NCBI RefSeq assembly: GCF_000657795.2
Contig: NZ_JHEP02000011.1
Coordinates: 115,952-179,951 of the forward strand
DNA: 64,000 bases
Source: Bordetella pseudohinzii
Lineage (GTDB): Bacteria > Pseudomonadota > Gammaproteobacteria > Burkholderiales > Burkholderiaceae_B
Reading direction: 5' to 3'
Shown here: positions 44,334 to 51,974 of the stretch, piece after piece
How positions within the stretch are numbered: position 1 is the first letter of the stretch
How the letters are laid out: every line of letters begins with the position of its first letter
The notes under the pieces: generated by a model
Told to the model about the DNA's origin: nothing
What the model saw: the letters and a program-made list of their open reading frames with translations, nothing else
Databases searched by the model: none
Translations under genes and position numbers: made by a program

Positions 44334-44396
44334 GGTGTCAGACGCCGCGGGGCGGGGTGGCGCGGGGGAGGTGGGTCTGTCCCGGTGTCCGACACC
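44334..44396. repeat. Pair of related short palindromes upstream of the PF03640 gene
   Basis: GGTGTC-A-GACGCC at 44334-44346 and GGTGTC-C-GACACC at 44384-44396 share the same core, 50 bp apart. The second is a perfect 6-bp inverted repeat; the first has one mismatch (a G-T pair in RNA). They flank a G-rich stretch. Either copies of a dispersed palindromic repeat or sites for a regulator; nothing else in the window matches closely. Confidence 0.4.
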
Positions 44397-44428
44397 CGCT
44401 GCGTCCCCGGTTTTTTGCGCGTCCTCGG

Positions 44429-44457
44429 GGGAATATTTCCGTTGCCGGCTTCGTCTA
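44429..44457 (+). promoter_or_regulatory. Candidate ECF-sigma promoter
   Basis: GGGAATA at 44429-44435 and CGTCTA at 44452-44457 are separated by 16 bp, the arrangement of group 4 sigma promoters (GGAA-type -35, CGTC-type -10). It lies 41 bp upstream of the ATG of a three-gene unit that includes an ECF sigma factor, so autoregulation is likely. Confidence 0.5.
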
Positions 44458-44497
44458 TAGCTGCGCAACACCCCACTTTCATTCGAGGAGCGACATC

Positions 44498-44872
44498 ATG
44501 AAGCGATACTACGCCGCACTGGCCCTGGCGGGCCTGGGCCTGGCCGCCAGCAGTGTTTATGCCCAAGCCCCGGCCAAGACCGAGGCCGGCATGCTGGTCG
44601 ATGCCAAGGGCATGACGCTGTACACCTTCGACAAGGACACGGCCGGCAGCGGCAAGAGCGTCTGCAACGACGCCTGCGCCAAGGCCTGGCCGCCGCTGGC
44701 CGCCGCCGCCGATGCCAAGCCGCAGGGCGATTGGAGCATCGTCACGCGCGACGATGGCGGCAAACAATGGGCCTACAAGGGCAAGCCGCTGTATCTGTTC
44801 GCCAAGGACGGCAAGGCCGGCGACAAGACGGGCGACAATTTCAAGGACGTGTGGCACATTGTGAAGCCCTGA
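44498..44872 (+). CDS. Secreted PF03640 (COG4315) repeat protein
   Basis: 124 residues. Signal peptide with cleavage at VYAQA near residue 22. The mature part has the PF03640 pattern: GMLVDAKGMTLYTFDKD, two cysteines in SVCNDACAKAWPPL, and a second copy with KGKPLYLFAKD and GDNFKDVWHIV. Function of the family is unknown; it is often found beside ECF sigma factors and in redox or heme-related loci. First gene of a unit with an ECF sigma factor 12 bp downstream. Strong GAGGAG site before the ATG. Confidence 0.88.
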   Translation: MKRYYAALALAGLGLAASSVYAQAPAKTEAGMLVDAKGMTLYTFDKDTAGSGKSVCNDACAKAWPPLAAAADAKPQGDWSIVTRDDGGKQWAYKGKPLYLFAKDGKAGDKTGDNFKDVWHIVKP

Positions 44873-44884
44873 TACGGGATTCTC

Positions 44885-45403
44885 ATGTCCGGTGATATCG
44901 AAGCCTTGATCGTGGCCTGCATCCCCAGCCTGCGGCGCTATGCCCGCGGGCTGACGGGCGACCGCGATCGGGCCGACGATCTGGTGCAGGATACGCTGGA
45001 GCGGGCCTGGAGCCGCTATTCGCGCTGGCAGCGCCGCGGCGAACTGCGCGCCTGGATGTTCGGCATCATGCACAACCATTTCATCGACGGGCTGCGCGCC
45101 CAGAACCGCCAGCCCCCGTTCGCGGCCGAGTCCGCCATGCAGGATCTCCCGACCCGCGCCACCCAGGACGACGGCCTGGCGGTGCGCGACCTGGACCGTT
45201 GCCTGTCCCGGCTGTCGCCCGAACTGCGCGCCGTCATCCTGCTGGTCTCGGTGGAGGAATTCAGCTACCAGGAAGCCGCGCGCGTGCTGGACGTGCCGGT
45301 GGGCACGGTCATGTCGCGCCTGTCGCGGGCCCGTGAGCGGCTGGCCGCCCTGTTGGCCGACGCGCCGCCGGCCTCGGCCACTTTGCACCGCATCAAACCA
45401 TGA
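44885..45403 (+). CDS. ECF-type RNA polymerase sigma factor
   Basis: 172 residues. Region 2 contains RDRADDLVQDTLERAW near residue 35-50; region 4 contains FSYQEAARVLDVPVGTVMSRLSRAR near the C-terminus. No region 3, as in group 4 sigma factors. It directs transcription of a small regulon under the control of the anti-sigma factor encoded next, which it overlaps by 4 bp (ATGA). Confidence 0.93.
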   Translation: MSGDIEALIVACIPSLRRYARGLTGDRDRADDLVQDTLERAWSRYSRWQRRGELRAWMFGIMHNHFIDGLRAQNRQPPFAAESAMQDLPTRATQDDGLAVRDLDRCLSRLSPELRAVILLVSVEEFSYQEAARVLDVPVGTVMSRLSRARERLAALLADAPPASATLHRIKP

Positions 45404-46230
45404 AAGACGACGCGATCGCTCCCTCCGCTCCCATCGCCGAGGCGGACCTGCATGCCCTGGTCGATGGGCAGCTGCCGCCCGAGCGGCGCGAGGAGGTCCA
45501 GGCCTATCTGGCGGGCAATGAGGCCGCCCGGCGCCAGGTGGCGCAATGGACGGAGCAGAAACAGCGCTTGCGCGCCCACCTGGACGGCGTGCTGGACGAA
45601 CCGCTGCCGCTGCGCCTGCCCCTGCGCGCCGCGCCCGCCCGCAACTGGGGCTGGGCGCTGGCGGCCGGCTTGCTGATCGCCGTGGCCAGCGGCGGGGCGG
45701 CCTGGGTGGCGCGCGGCGCCCTGGACGCGCGCGCGCAGCGCAGCCAGGTCGCCCAGGCCGTCGACAGCGGCGGCTTCGCGCAGCGCGCGGCCGTGGCGCA
45801 TGCGGTGTTCGCCGCCGATATGCGGCGGCCGGTGGAGGTGGGCGCAGACCAGGAGCAGGCCATGGTCACCTGGCTCACCCGGCGCCTGGGCGCCCAGGTC
45901 CGCGCGCCCGCGCTCGCGGGCGCTGGATACGAGCTGGTGGGCGGGCGCGTGCTGCCGGGCGGGCGCGGCGCGGTGGCGCAGCTGATGTACAGCTCGGCCT
46001 CGGGCCAGCGCCTGACGCTCTACCTGACCCACGAGGCCAAGGGCGAGGCGGCGGCCTTCCGCTATATGCAGGACGGGCCGGTGGGGGTCTTCTACTGGAT
46101 CGAGGGCAGCCTGGGCTATGCGCTGTCGGGCGAAGTGCCGCGCGAGGAATTGCTGCGCCTGGCCCAGGATGTCCATCGCCAGCTCGGGCCGGGCCTGCCC
46201 GCGCCGGAAAGCGTTTCGCGCAGGCCCTAG
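45400..46230 (+). CDS. Membrane anti-sigma factor
   Basis: 276 residues. Cytoplasmic N-terminus (about 1-75; ADLHALVDGQLPPERREEVQAYL, without the zinc-binding H-x3-C-x2-C), one membrane helix near residues 84-103 (WALAAGLLIAVASGGAAWVA), and a periplasmic domain of about 170 residues. The topology fits a sensor that holds the ECF sigma factor at the membrane. Translationally coupled to the sigma gene by ATGA. The 3' end overlaps the convergent SDR gene by 4 bp. Confidence 0.88.
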   Translation: MKDDAIAPSAPIAEADLHALVDGQLPPERREEVQAYLAGNEAARRQVAQWTEQKQRLRAHLDGVLDEPLPLRLPLRAAPARNWGWALAAGLLIAVASGGAAWVARGALDARAQRSQVAQAVDSGGFAQRAAVAHAVFAADMRRPVEVGADQEQAMVTWLTRRLGAQVRAPALAGAGYELVGGRVLPGGRGAVAQLMYSSASGQRLTLYLTHEAKGEAAAFRYMQDGPVGVFYWIEGSLGYALSGEVPREELLRLAQDVHRQLGPGLPAPESVSRRP

Positions 46231-46931
46231 ACCGAGCGGGTGATGCCGCCGTCGATCCGGATGTTCTGGCCGGTGATATAGCTGGAGCGCGCCGAGGCCA
46301 GGAAGGCGATGAGGTCGGCGACCTCCTCGGCGCGGCCATAGCGGCCCATGGGGATGCGCCCGCGCCGCTCGTCCTTCTCGGGCAGGCTGTCGATAAAGCC
46401 GGGCAGCACATTGTTCATGCGCACATTGGATGCCGCGTACTCATCCGAGAACAGCTTGGTGAAGGCCGCCAGCCCGGCCCGGAACACGCCCGAGGTCGGA
46501 AAAGCCGCTTCGGGCTCGAAGGTGGCGTAGGTCGAGATATTGACGATGGAGCCGCCCCGCTGGGCCTGCATGATGGGCGCCACCAGGCGGGTGATGCGCA
46601 CCACGTTCAGCAGATAGAACTCCATGCCGCGCGCCCAGTCCGCGTCGCTGATCTCCAGCAGCTTGCCCTTGGGGCCATGGCCGGCGCTGTTGACCACCGC
46701 GTCGATGCGTCCCCAGCGCTGCATGGTGGCCTCGACCAGACGGGCGATGTCGTCGACCGACAGGTTGGAGCCGGTCAGGCCCAGCCCGCCCAGTTCCGCG
46801 GCCAGGGCTTCGCCCTTGCCCGAGGAGGACAGGATCGCCACCCGAAAACCGTCCTCGGCGAGCTTGCGGGCGGCGGCCGCGCCCATGCCGCTGCCTCCGG
46901 CGGTGATGATGGCGACTTTGTGCTGGCTCAT
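46227..46931 (-). CDS. Atypical SDR-family protein lacking the YxxxK motif
   Basis: 234 residues. The N-terminal dinucleotide-binding motif TAGGSGMG (10-17) and the NSAG motif are present, and the C-terminal GQNIRIDGG is standard. However, the catalytic YxxxK is not: the aligned region reads FPTSGVFRAGLAAF, so Tyr and Lys are replaced by Ser and Arg. It may still bind NAD(P) but use other catalytic residues or act without redox chemistry. Stand-alone gene; ATG at 46931. Confidence 0.85.
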   Translation of the reverse strand: MSQHKVAIITAGGSGMGAAAARKLAEDGFRVAILSSSGKGEALAAELGGLGLTGSNLSVDDIARLVEATMQRWGRIDAVVNSAGHGPKGKLLEISDADWARGMEFYLLNVVRITRLVAPIMQAQRGGSIVNISTYATFEPEAAFPTSGVFRAGLAAFTKLFSDEYAASNVRMNNVLPGFIDSLPEKDERRGRIPMGRYGRAEEVADLIAFLASARSSYITGQNIRIDGGITRSV

Positions 46932-47026
46932 GTGTGCTCCATGTCTGCGAAAGAGGAGCCGCTATTTGAGCAGGCGCCATCGGCCGGCGCAAACATAACC
47001 CTGCCGCCGCCTGGCCTTTGCGCCGG

Positions 47027-47878
47027 CTAGCCGCGGCGCCGGCTGCTGGCGGTGATGCCGGCCGAGGCGATGACGATGGCGGCCACGGCCAGCCATTGCC
47101 GCAGACTGAGGGTCTCGCCCAGGAAGAGCAGGCCCGACAGGGCGCCGAAGACCGGCTCCAGGCTGAGCAGGGTGCCGAAGGCGCGGGCCGGCAGGCGTTG
47201 CAGCACCTGCATCTCCAGCGCATAGGGCAGGGCGCTGGACAGGACGGCCACGGCAATCGCCCAGGGCAGCAGCCCGGGCGCGAACAGGGCCGCCGCGCCC
47301 GCGTGCGCCAGGCCGAAGGGCAGCACGCCCAGGGCGGCGATGCCCGCGGCCAGCGCCACCGTGCGCGATCCGTGGCGCAGGCCGGCGCGCTGGCCGAAGA
47401 CGATGTAGAGCGCCCAGCACAGGCCGGCGGCCAGGGCATAGGCCACGCCTACGGGATCCAGGCGGCTCAGGCTGGCGCCATGCGGGATCAGCGCCAACAG
47501 GCCGGCGGCCGCCAGCGCGATCCAGGCAAAGTCGCCCAGGCGGCGCGAGGTCAGCACGGCGACGGCGAAGGGGCCGGTGAACTCCAGCGCCACGGCGACG
47601 CCCAGCGGCACGGTGCGCAGCGCCATGTAGAACATCAGGTTCATGCCGCCGAGCGTCAGCCCGTAGAGGGCGACGTCGCGCCAGCCCCGCGCATCGAGCT
47701 TCAGGCGCCAGGGCTGGAGGATGGGCAGCAGGATGAGCGCCGAGAAAACCAGGCGCAGCGCTGCGGTGCCCTGGGCGCCCACGGCGGGAAAGAGCGTCTT
47801 GGCCAGCGCCGCGCCGCCTTGCAGCGAGGCCATGGCAATGAGAAGCAGGACGACCGGGTAGAGCGGAGAGCGGGACAT
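47027..47878 (-). CDS. rhtA: EamA/DMT-family exporter, RhtA type
   Basis: 283 residues with ten predicted membrane helices (two EamA repeats). Stretches strongly resemble E. coli RhtA: AMASLQGGAALAKTLFP near residue 15, GGMNLMFYMALRTVPLGVAVALEFTGP near 77-103, and ALPYALEMQVLQRLP. RhtA exports threonine and homoserine, so an amino-acid efflux role is likely. Stand-alone gene. Confidence 0.88.
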   Translation of the reverse strand: MSRSPLYPVVLLLIAMASLQGGAALAKTLFPAVGAQGTAALRLVFSALILLPILQPWRLKLDARGWRDVALYGLTLGGMNLMFYMALRTVPLGVAVALEFTGPFAVAVLTSRRLGDFAWIALAAAGLLALIPHGASLSRLDPVGVAYALAAGLCWALYIVFGQRAGLRHGSRTVALAAGIAALGVLPFGLAHAGAAALFAPGLLPWAIAVAVLSSALPYALEMQVLQRLPARAFGTLLSLEPVFGALSGLLFLGETLSLRQWLAVAAIVIASAGITASSRRRG

Positions 47879-47938
47879 GAGGCTGGCGATGCAAGCGAGC
47901 CCGCGATTCTACGGCACCCGGCCGTCCGGTCTGGCTGC

Positions 47939-48364
47939 TCAGTGCACCAGGGTGACGGGGCAGTCGGCCAGGCTGATCACCTTGGTGGCCACCGATCCCA
48001 GCAGCACGCTGGCCACGGACCCCAGCCCGCGCGAACCCATGACGATTTCGCTGGCCTGGCTGTCGCGGGCCACCTTGACGATGGTCTCGGCCACCACGCC
48101 GATTTCATTGTGCACCTCATAGGGCATGCCGGCCTTGTCCAGCAATTCGAGCGCGTCTTTCAGGGCCGTGGCGCTTTCTTCGGCGTGATAGGCGTCGATA
48201 TCTTCCTGCGTCAGGCCCAGGTGCAAGCCCTGGCGCAGCAGCGGAGGCTGCACCGTGACCAGGTGCACGCGGCCCAGCCGGGGGTAGAGCTTGGGATTGA
48301 GGACGGCCGACAGGGCGCGCAGCGCATGTTCCGAACCGTCGACGGGGACGACAACCGGCTTCAT
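47939..48364 (-). CDS. Universal stress protein, UspA family
   Basis: 141 residues, a single Usp domain. N-terminal strand VVVPVDGSEHALRAL and the ATP-binding loop MGSRGLGSVASVLLGSVATKV near residue 110-130 (the G-2x-G-9x-G-S/T pattern), so it should bind ATP. The ATG at 48364 has an ideal AAGGAGGAAGATC upstream; a longer frame to 48409 has none. Stand-alone gene. Confidence 0.92.
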   Translation of the reverse strand: MKPVVVPVDGSEHALRALSAVLNPKLYPRLGRVHLVTVQPPLLRQGLHLGLTQEDIDAYHAEESATALKDALELLDKAGMPYEVHNEIGVVAETIVKVARDSQASEIVMGSRGLGSVASVLLGSVATKVISLADCPVTLVH

Positions 48365-48563
48365 GATCTTCCTCCTTGAAAGGCGCCGGAAAGGCGCATC
48401 TAGGCTCACTGTAAATCACATCGGCGGCGCCGTCTCTGCGCCAGCGCAAACCGGCCGCTGTTGCGCGCGCCCCTCAGGGCCGGGCGCGGTATTTGCCCGC
48501 GGCTTCGGCCAGGAGTAGGCTTGCCGCCATTGTTTGAACCTCGCCCGGACCCGCGAGCCTGCC

Positions 48564-49124
48564 ATGACCGCGACACCGCCCACGGCCGAACCCGGCCGGC
48601 CCTCCTGCGCACAGCTTTTCTATGGCTTCTTCCGCCTGGGCGTCACCGCCTTCGGCGGCGCGCTGCCGCTGGCGCGCCGCATGCTGGTGGAGAAAGAGGG
48701 CTGGCTGACCGGCGAGGAATTCACCGACCTGCTGGGGCTGTGCCAATTCCTGCCGGGCGGCAATGTGATCAATTTGTCGGTGGCGGTCGGCGCGCGCTTT
48801 CATGGGCCCCGGGGCGCGTTTGCCGCCCTGATGGGCCTGATCCTGGCGCCCTCCCTCATCGTGATCGCGCTGGGCTCGGTCTACCAGCGCTATGAAAGCG
48901 ACCCGCGCATCCAGCATATGTTCGCCGGCCTGGCCGCGGCGGCGGCCGGGCTGCTGATCTCCATGGCCGTCAAGATCGCCAGGCCGCTGCGCGGCAACGG
49001 GCCGGGCATCGCGATCGCCCTGGCCTGTTTCGCGGCCATCGCCGTGCTGCGCCTGCCGCTGCTGCCCACCATGCTGGCGCTCACCCCCTTGAGCATCTTC
49101 CTGACCTGGCGGCGGCGGCGATGA
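48564..49124 (+). CDS. chrA: Chromate transporter, N-terminal half (ChrA family)
   Basis: 186 residues. The CHR domain signature FFRLGVTAFGGALP near residue 22-35 and LCQFLPGGNVINLSVAVGAR are clear, with about five to six membrane segments. The gene encodes only one CHR domain; the other half is the next gene, overlapping by 4 bp. The pair is the short-chain form of the exporter, thought to act as a heterodimer. Start at ATG 48564 (MTATPPTAE). Confidence 0.88.
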   Translation: MTATPPTAEPGRPSCAQLFYGFFRLGVTAFGGALPLARRMLVEKEGWLTGEEFTDLLGLCQFLPGGNVINLSVAVGARFHGPRGAFAALMGLILAPSLIVIALGSVYQRYESDPRIQHMFAGLAAAAAGLLISMAVKIARPLRGNGPGIAIALACFAAIAVLRLPLLPTMLALTPLSIFLTWRRRR

Positions 49125-49645
49125 TGTCGGTGCTGGTTTCGCTGGCCATCATCTTCACCCAGCTGTCGCTGCTGGCCTTCGGCGGCGGCAACACCATCCT
49201 GCCCGAGATGCAGCGCCAGGTGGTCGAGGTGCACCAATGGATGTCGGCGGCCGAGTTCAGCGCCCTGTTCGCCCTGGGCCAGGCCGCGCCCGGCCCCAAT
49301 CTCATGGTCGTCACCCTGGTGGGCTGGCATGTGGCCGGGTGGATGGGCATGCTGGTGACGACGGTCGCCAAGTTCGGGCCGTCGTCCGTGGTGGTGGTGC
49401 TGGTCCTGCGTCTTTGGGAGCGTTTCAAGGACAAGCCCTGGCGCGCCGTGGCGCAGGCCGGGATTTTCCCCATGACCGCCGGGCTGATGGCGGCCAGCGC
49501 GGCGCTGATCACCCATGCCTCGGTCCATAGCTGGGTGACGGCCGCCATCGCGGGCCTGGCGGCGCTGGCCGCCACGCTGTCGCGCCTGCATCCGCTCTGG
49601 CTGCTGGCCGCCGGCGCCCTGGCGGGGCTGGCCGGCGGCGGTTGA
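49121..49645 (+). CDS. chrA: Chromate transporter, C-terminal half (ChrA family)
   Basis: 174 residues. Second CHR domain: FTQLSLLAFGGGNTILPEMQ near residue 10, and FALGQAAPGPNLMVVTLVGW. It begins with ATG overlapping the stop of the first half (ATGA). The two genes together equal one full-length bidomain ChrA. Substrate may be chromate or another oxyanion. Confidence 0.88.
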   Translation: MMSVLVSLAIIFTQLSLLAFGGGNTILPEMQRQVVEVHQWMSAAEFSALFALGQAAPGPNLMVVTLVGWHVAGWMGMLVTTVAKFGPSSVVVVLVLRLWERFKDKPWRAVAQAGIFPMTAGLMAASAALITHASVHSWVTAAIAGLAALAATLSRLHPLWLLAAGALAGLAGGG

Positions 49646-49674
49646 GCGCCCGGCGGCCGCGCGCCGGACAGGCA

Positions 49675-50799
49675 TCAGGCGATGGCCAGGCGCCAGAGCG
49701 AGGTCAGCTCGCGCGAGCGCGCCATGTGCAGCGGGTCCTTGTCGTCCCGGGCGCGCGGGTGCAAGGGCCGCGCGGTATGGCGTTCGATCACGCGCAGGCC
49801 GGCCTGGGCAATCCAGTCCTGGAGCTCATCCGGGCCGCGCAGGCCGAGATGCTCGGCCAGGTCGGAGAGGATGAGCCAGCCTTCGCCGCCGGGCAGCAGA
49901 TGCGCCGGCAGTCCTTGCAGAAAGGCGCGCAGCATGCGGCTGTCCGGGTCGTAGACGGCGTGCTCGATGGGCGAACTCGGCTTGGCCGGCAGCCAGGGCG
50001 GATTGCAGACGATGAGCGCGGCGCGGCCCTCGGGAAACAGATCGGCCTGCCGCAGGCTGACCCGCGCCTCCAGGCCCAGCCGCCGCAGATTGTCGCGGGC
50101 GCAGGCCAGGGCGCGCGGATCCAGGTCGGTGGCGGTGACGGGATGCGAGCCGCGGCGCGCCAGCACGGCGGCCAGCACGCCGGTGCCGGTGCCGATATCG
50201 AAGATGGGGCCCTGCGGCAGCGGCGCGCGCGCCACCAGGTCGATATACTCGCCGCGCACGGGCGAATACACGCCATAGCAGGGATGGATGTGCTGGCCGT
50301 CCAGGGCGGGGATGGGCACGCCTTTCTTTTGCCATTCATGGGCGCCCAGCAGGCCCTGCAGCTCGCGCAGCGACATCAGGCAGGGCGTCTCGATGCCCGC
50401 GGCCGCGCAGGCCGGGGCGGCCGCCGGCGCGCGGCGCAGATCCAGCGCCCCATCGGCGCCGATCTCGACCAGCAGCCTGCCCAGCGTGCGCGCGCGCTGC
50501 GCCTGCCACATACGATGCTGGTTGAAGCGCTCGCGCGGGGTGTCGGCCAGCTTGGGCGGGCGCTTGTCCAGGCGCCGGGCCATGGCTTGCAGCAGCTGGC
50601 GGGCGTTATGGAAATCGCCGCGCCACAGCAGCGCGGTGCCTTCGCAGGCTTTGCGGTAGGCGGCGTCGGCCGGCATGCGGTCGTCGATGACTTCGATGCG
50701 GGCAGGCGCCGGGGCGCCGCTTTCCGATTGCCAGCGGGCCTGGCGGGGGCGGCCGTCGGCGTCGGTCCATTGGACCAGGGAAGAAGAGGGGGAGGGCAT
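49675..50799 (-). CDS. Class I SAM-dependent methyltransferase with N-terminal domain
   Basis: 374 residues. N-terminal region (about 170 residues, helical) followed by a small-methyltransferase (MTS/PrmC-like) domain: IFDIGTGTGVLAAVLARRG near residue 212-230, acidic TATDLDPRAL, and NPPW near 282, the tetrapeptide of N-methyltransferases acting on rRNA, glutamine or adenine. The substrate is not known. The ATG at 50799 has no strong ribosome-binding site; an upstream start inside the noncoding gap is possible. Confidence 0.83.
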   Translation of the reverse strand: MPSPSSSLVQWTDADGRPRQARWQSESGAPAPARIEVIDDRMPADAAYRKACEGTALLWRGDFHNARQLLQAMARRLDKRPPKLADTPRERFNQHRMWQAQRARTLGRLLVEIGADGALDLRRAPAAAPACAAAGIETPCLMSLRELQGLLGAHEWQKKGVPIPALDGQHIHPCYGVYSPVRGEYIDLVARAPLPQGPIFDIGTGTGVLAAVLARRGSHPVTATDLDPRALACARDNLRRLGLEARVSLRQADLFPEGRAALIVCNPPWLPAKPSSPIEHAVYDPDSRMLRAFLQGLPAHLLPGGEGWLILSDLAEHLGLRGPDELQDWIAQAGLRVIERHTARPLHPRARDDKDPLHMARSRELTSLWRLAIA

Positions 50800-50846
50800 A
50801 GGCTGGCAATGTAGCCGTTTTTCGCCCGGCCCGGGACGGCGGGAAG

Positions 50847-51107
50847 CTAGGCCCGGCGGGCCTGCCGGGGCGTCAGGCGGGCGCTGTTCCGCATCACGGC
50901 CTGGCGCAGCAGGGGATGCAGGGCGATCCCGGGCGCCTGGCCATCGGGATGCTCGGCCAGGAAGTCCAGCAGTTGCCAGCGCATGCGAGGCTCCCAGAAT
51001 TTCTCGATGTGGTTGGCGATGCCCTCCAGCGCCTCGGCGTTGTCGGGATAGGCCTCGAAGAAATCGCCGATGCGATTGGCCATGCGGATGAGATTGGTGG
51101 CGTCCAT
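50847..51107 (-). CDS. fdsD: Formate dehydrogenase subunit delta
   Basis: 86 residues. The family pattern is clear: LIRMANRIGDFFEAYPD at the start and ANHIEKFWEPRMR in the middle. The small delta subunit is needed for assembly or activity of the soluble NAD-dependent formate dehydrogenase. Last gene of fdsGBA-fdhD-fdsD. ATG at 51107, 26 bp after the fdhD stop. Confidence 0.92.
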   Translation of the reverse strand: MDATNLIRMANRIGDFFEAYPDNAEALEGIANHIEKFWEPRMRWQLLDFLAEHPDGQAPGIALHPLLRQAVMRNSARLTPRQARRA

Positions 51108-51133
51108 GCGGATGGGAAGTGTGGCGGCCGGCC

Positions 51134-51955
51134 TCAATAGAGCCGGCCGGGATGGGTGTAGAGCGTGGCGTCGGCCCCGCGCACAAAGCCGGCCAGGGTC
51201 AGGCCGGTCTGCTCGGCCAGGCGACGGGCCAGCGCGGTGGGCGCGGAAACGGCGCCCAGCACGCCGATGCCGGCGCTGGCGGTCTTCTGGACCATTTCGA
51301 AACTGGCCCGGCTGGAAACCACGGCCATGCCTTGCGGGCCGGGCAGGCCGGCGCGGGCCAGCGCGCCGATGAGCTTGTCCAGGGCGTTGTGGCGTCCCAC
51401 GTCTTCGCGCGCGATGCGCACGTCGCCGGCGGCGTCGGCCCAGCCCGCCGCGTGCGTGGCGCCGGTGAGGTCGTGCAGGGGCTGGCGGGCGCGCAAGGCG
51501 CGCATGGCCGACAGCAGGCTGGCCAGCGGCAGCGGCGGCAAGGCCGGCAGGGGGGCGACCGGACGCAGCACTTCGGGCAGTGTCTCCACGCCGCACAGGC
51601 CGCAGCCGGTGCGCCCGGCCATGGCGCGGCGCCTTTCTTTCAGGCGCACTTCGCAGGCCGTGGCGATCTCCAGCTGCACCACGATGCCGTCGGCGCGCGC
51701 ATCCAGGTCGATGCCGCGCACATCGCTGGCCGCGCCGACGATGCCCTCGGTGAGGGCGAAGCCCAGCGCGAAGTCTTCCAGATCGCGGGGCGTGGCCAGC
51801 ATGGTCGCGTGGCTGATGCCATTGAACTCCAGCGCGACCGGCGTTTCTTCGGCCAGCCGGTCCGCCTCGGGCGCGGCCTGCTTGCGTCCTTCGCGCACGC
51901 GCCATACGTCGACGTCGCGGTGATCGGGCCAGGCGTTTGCGGGGGAGGCGGTCAT
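51134..51955 (-). CDS. fdhD: Formate dehydrogenase accessory sulfurtransferase FdhD
   Basis: 273 residues. FdhD passes sulfur from a cysteine desulfurase to the Mo-bis-MGD of formate dehydrogenase. The CxxC sulfur-relay motif is in GCGLCGVE near residue 118-124, and the conserved DVGRHNALDKLIG follows near 185. In Ralstonia the same position in the fds operon is called fdsC. Lies 19 bp after fdsA. Confidence 0.95.
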   Translation of the reverse strand: MTASPANAWPDHRDVDVWRVREGRKQAAPEADRLAEETPVALEFNGISHATMLATPRDLEDFALGFALTEGIVGAASDVRGIDLDARADGIVVQLEIATACEVRLKERRRAMAGRTGCGLCGVETLPEVLRPVAPLPALPPLPLASLLSAMRALRARQPLHDLTGATHAAGWADAAGDVRIAREDVGRHNALDKLIGALARAGLPGPQGMAVVSSRASFEMVQKTASAGIGVLGAVSAPTALARRLAEQTGLTLAGFVRGADATLYTHPGRLY

Positions 51956-51974
51956 ATCGGGTCTTCGCAGGGCG

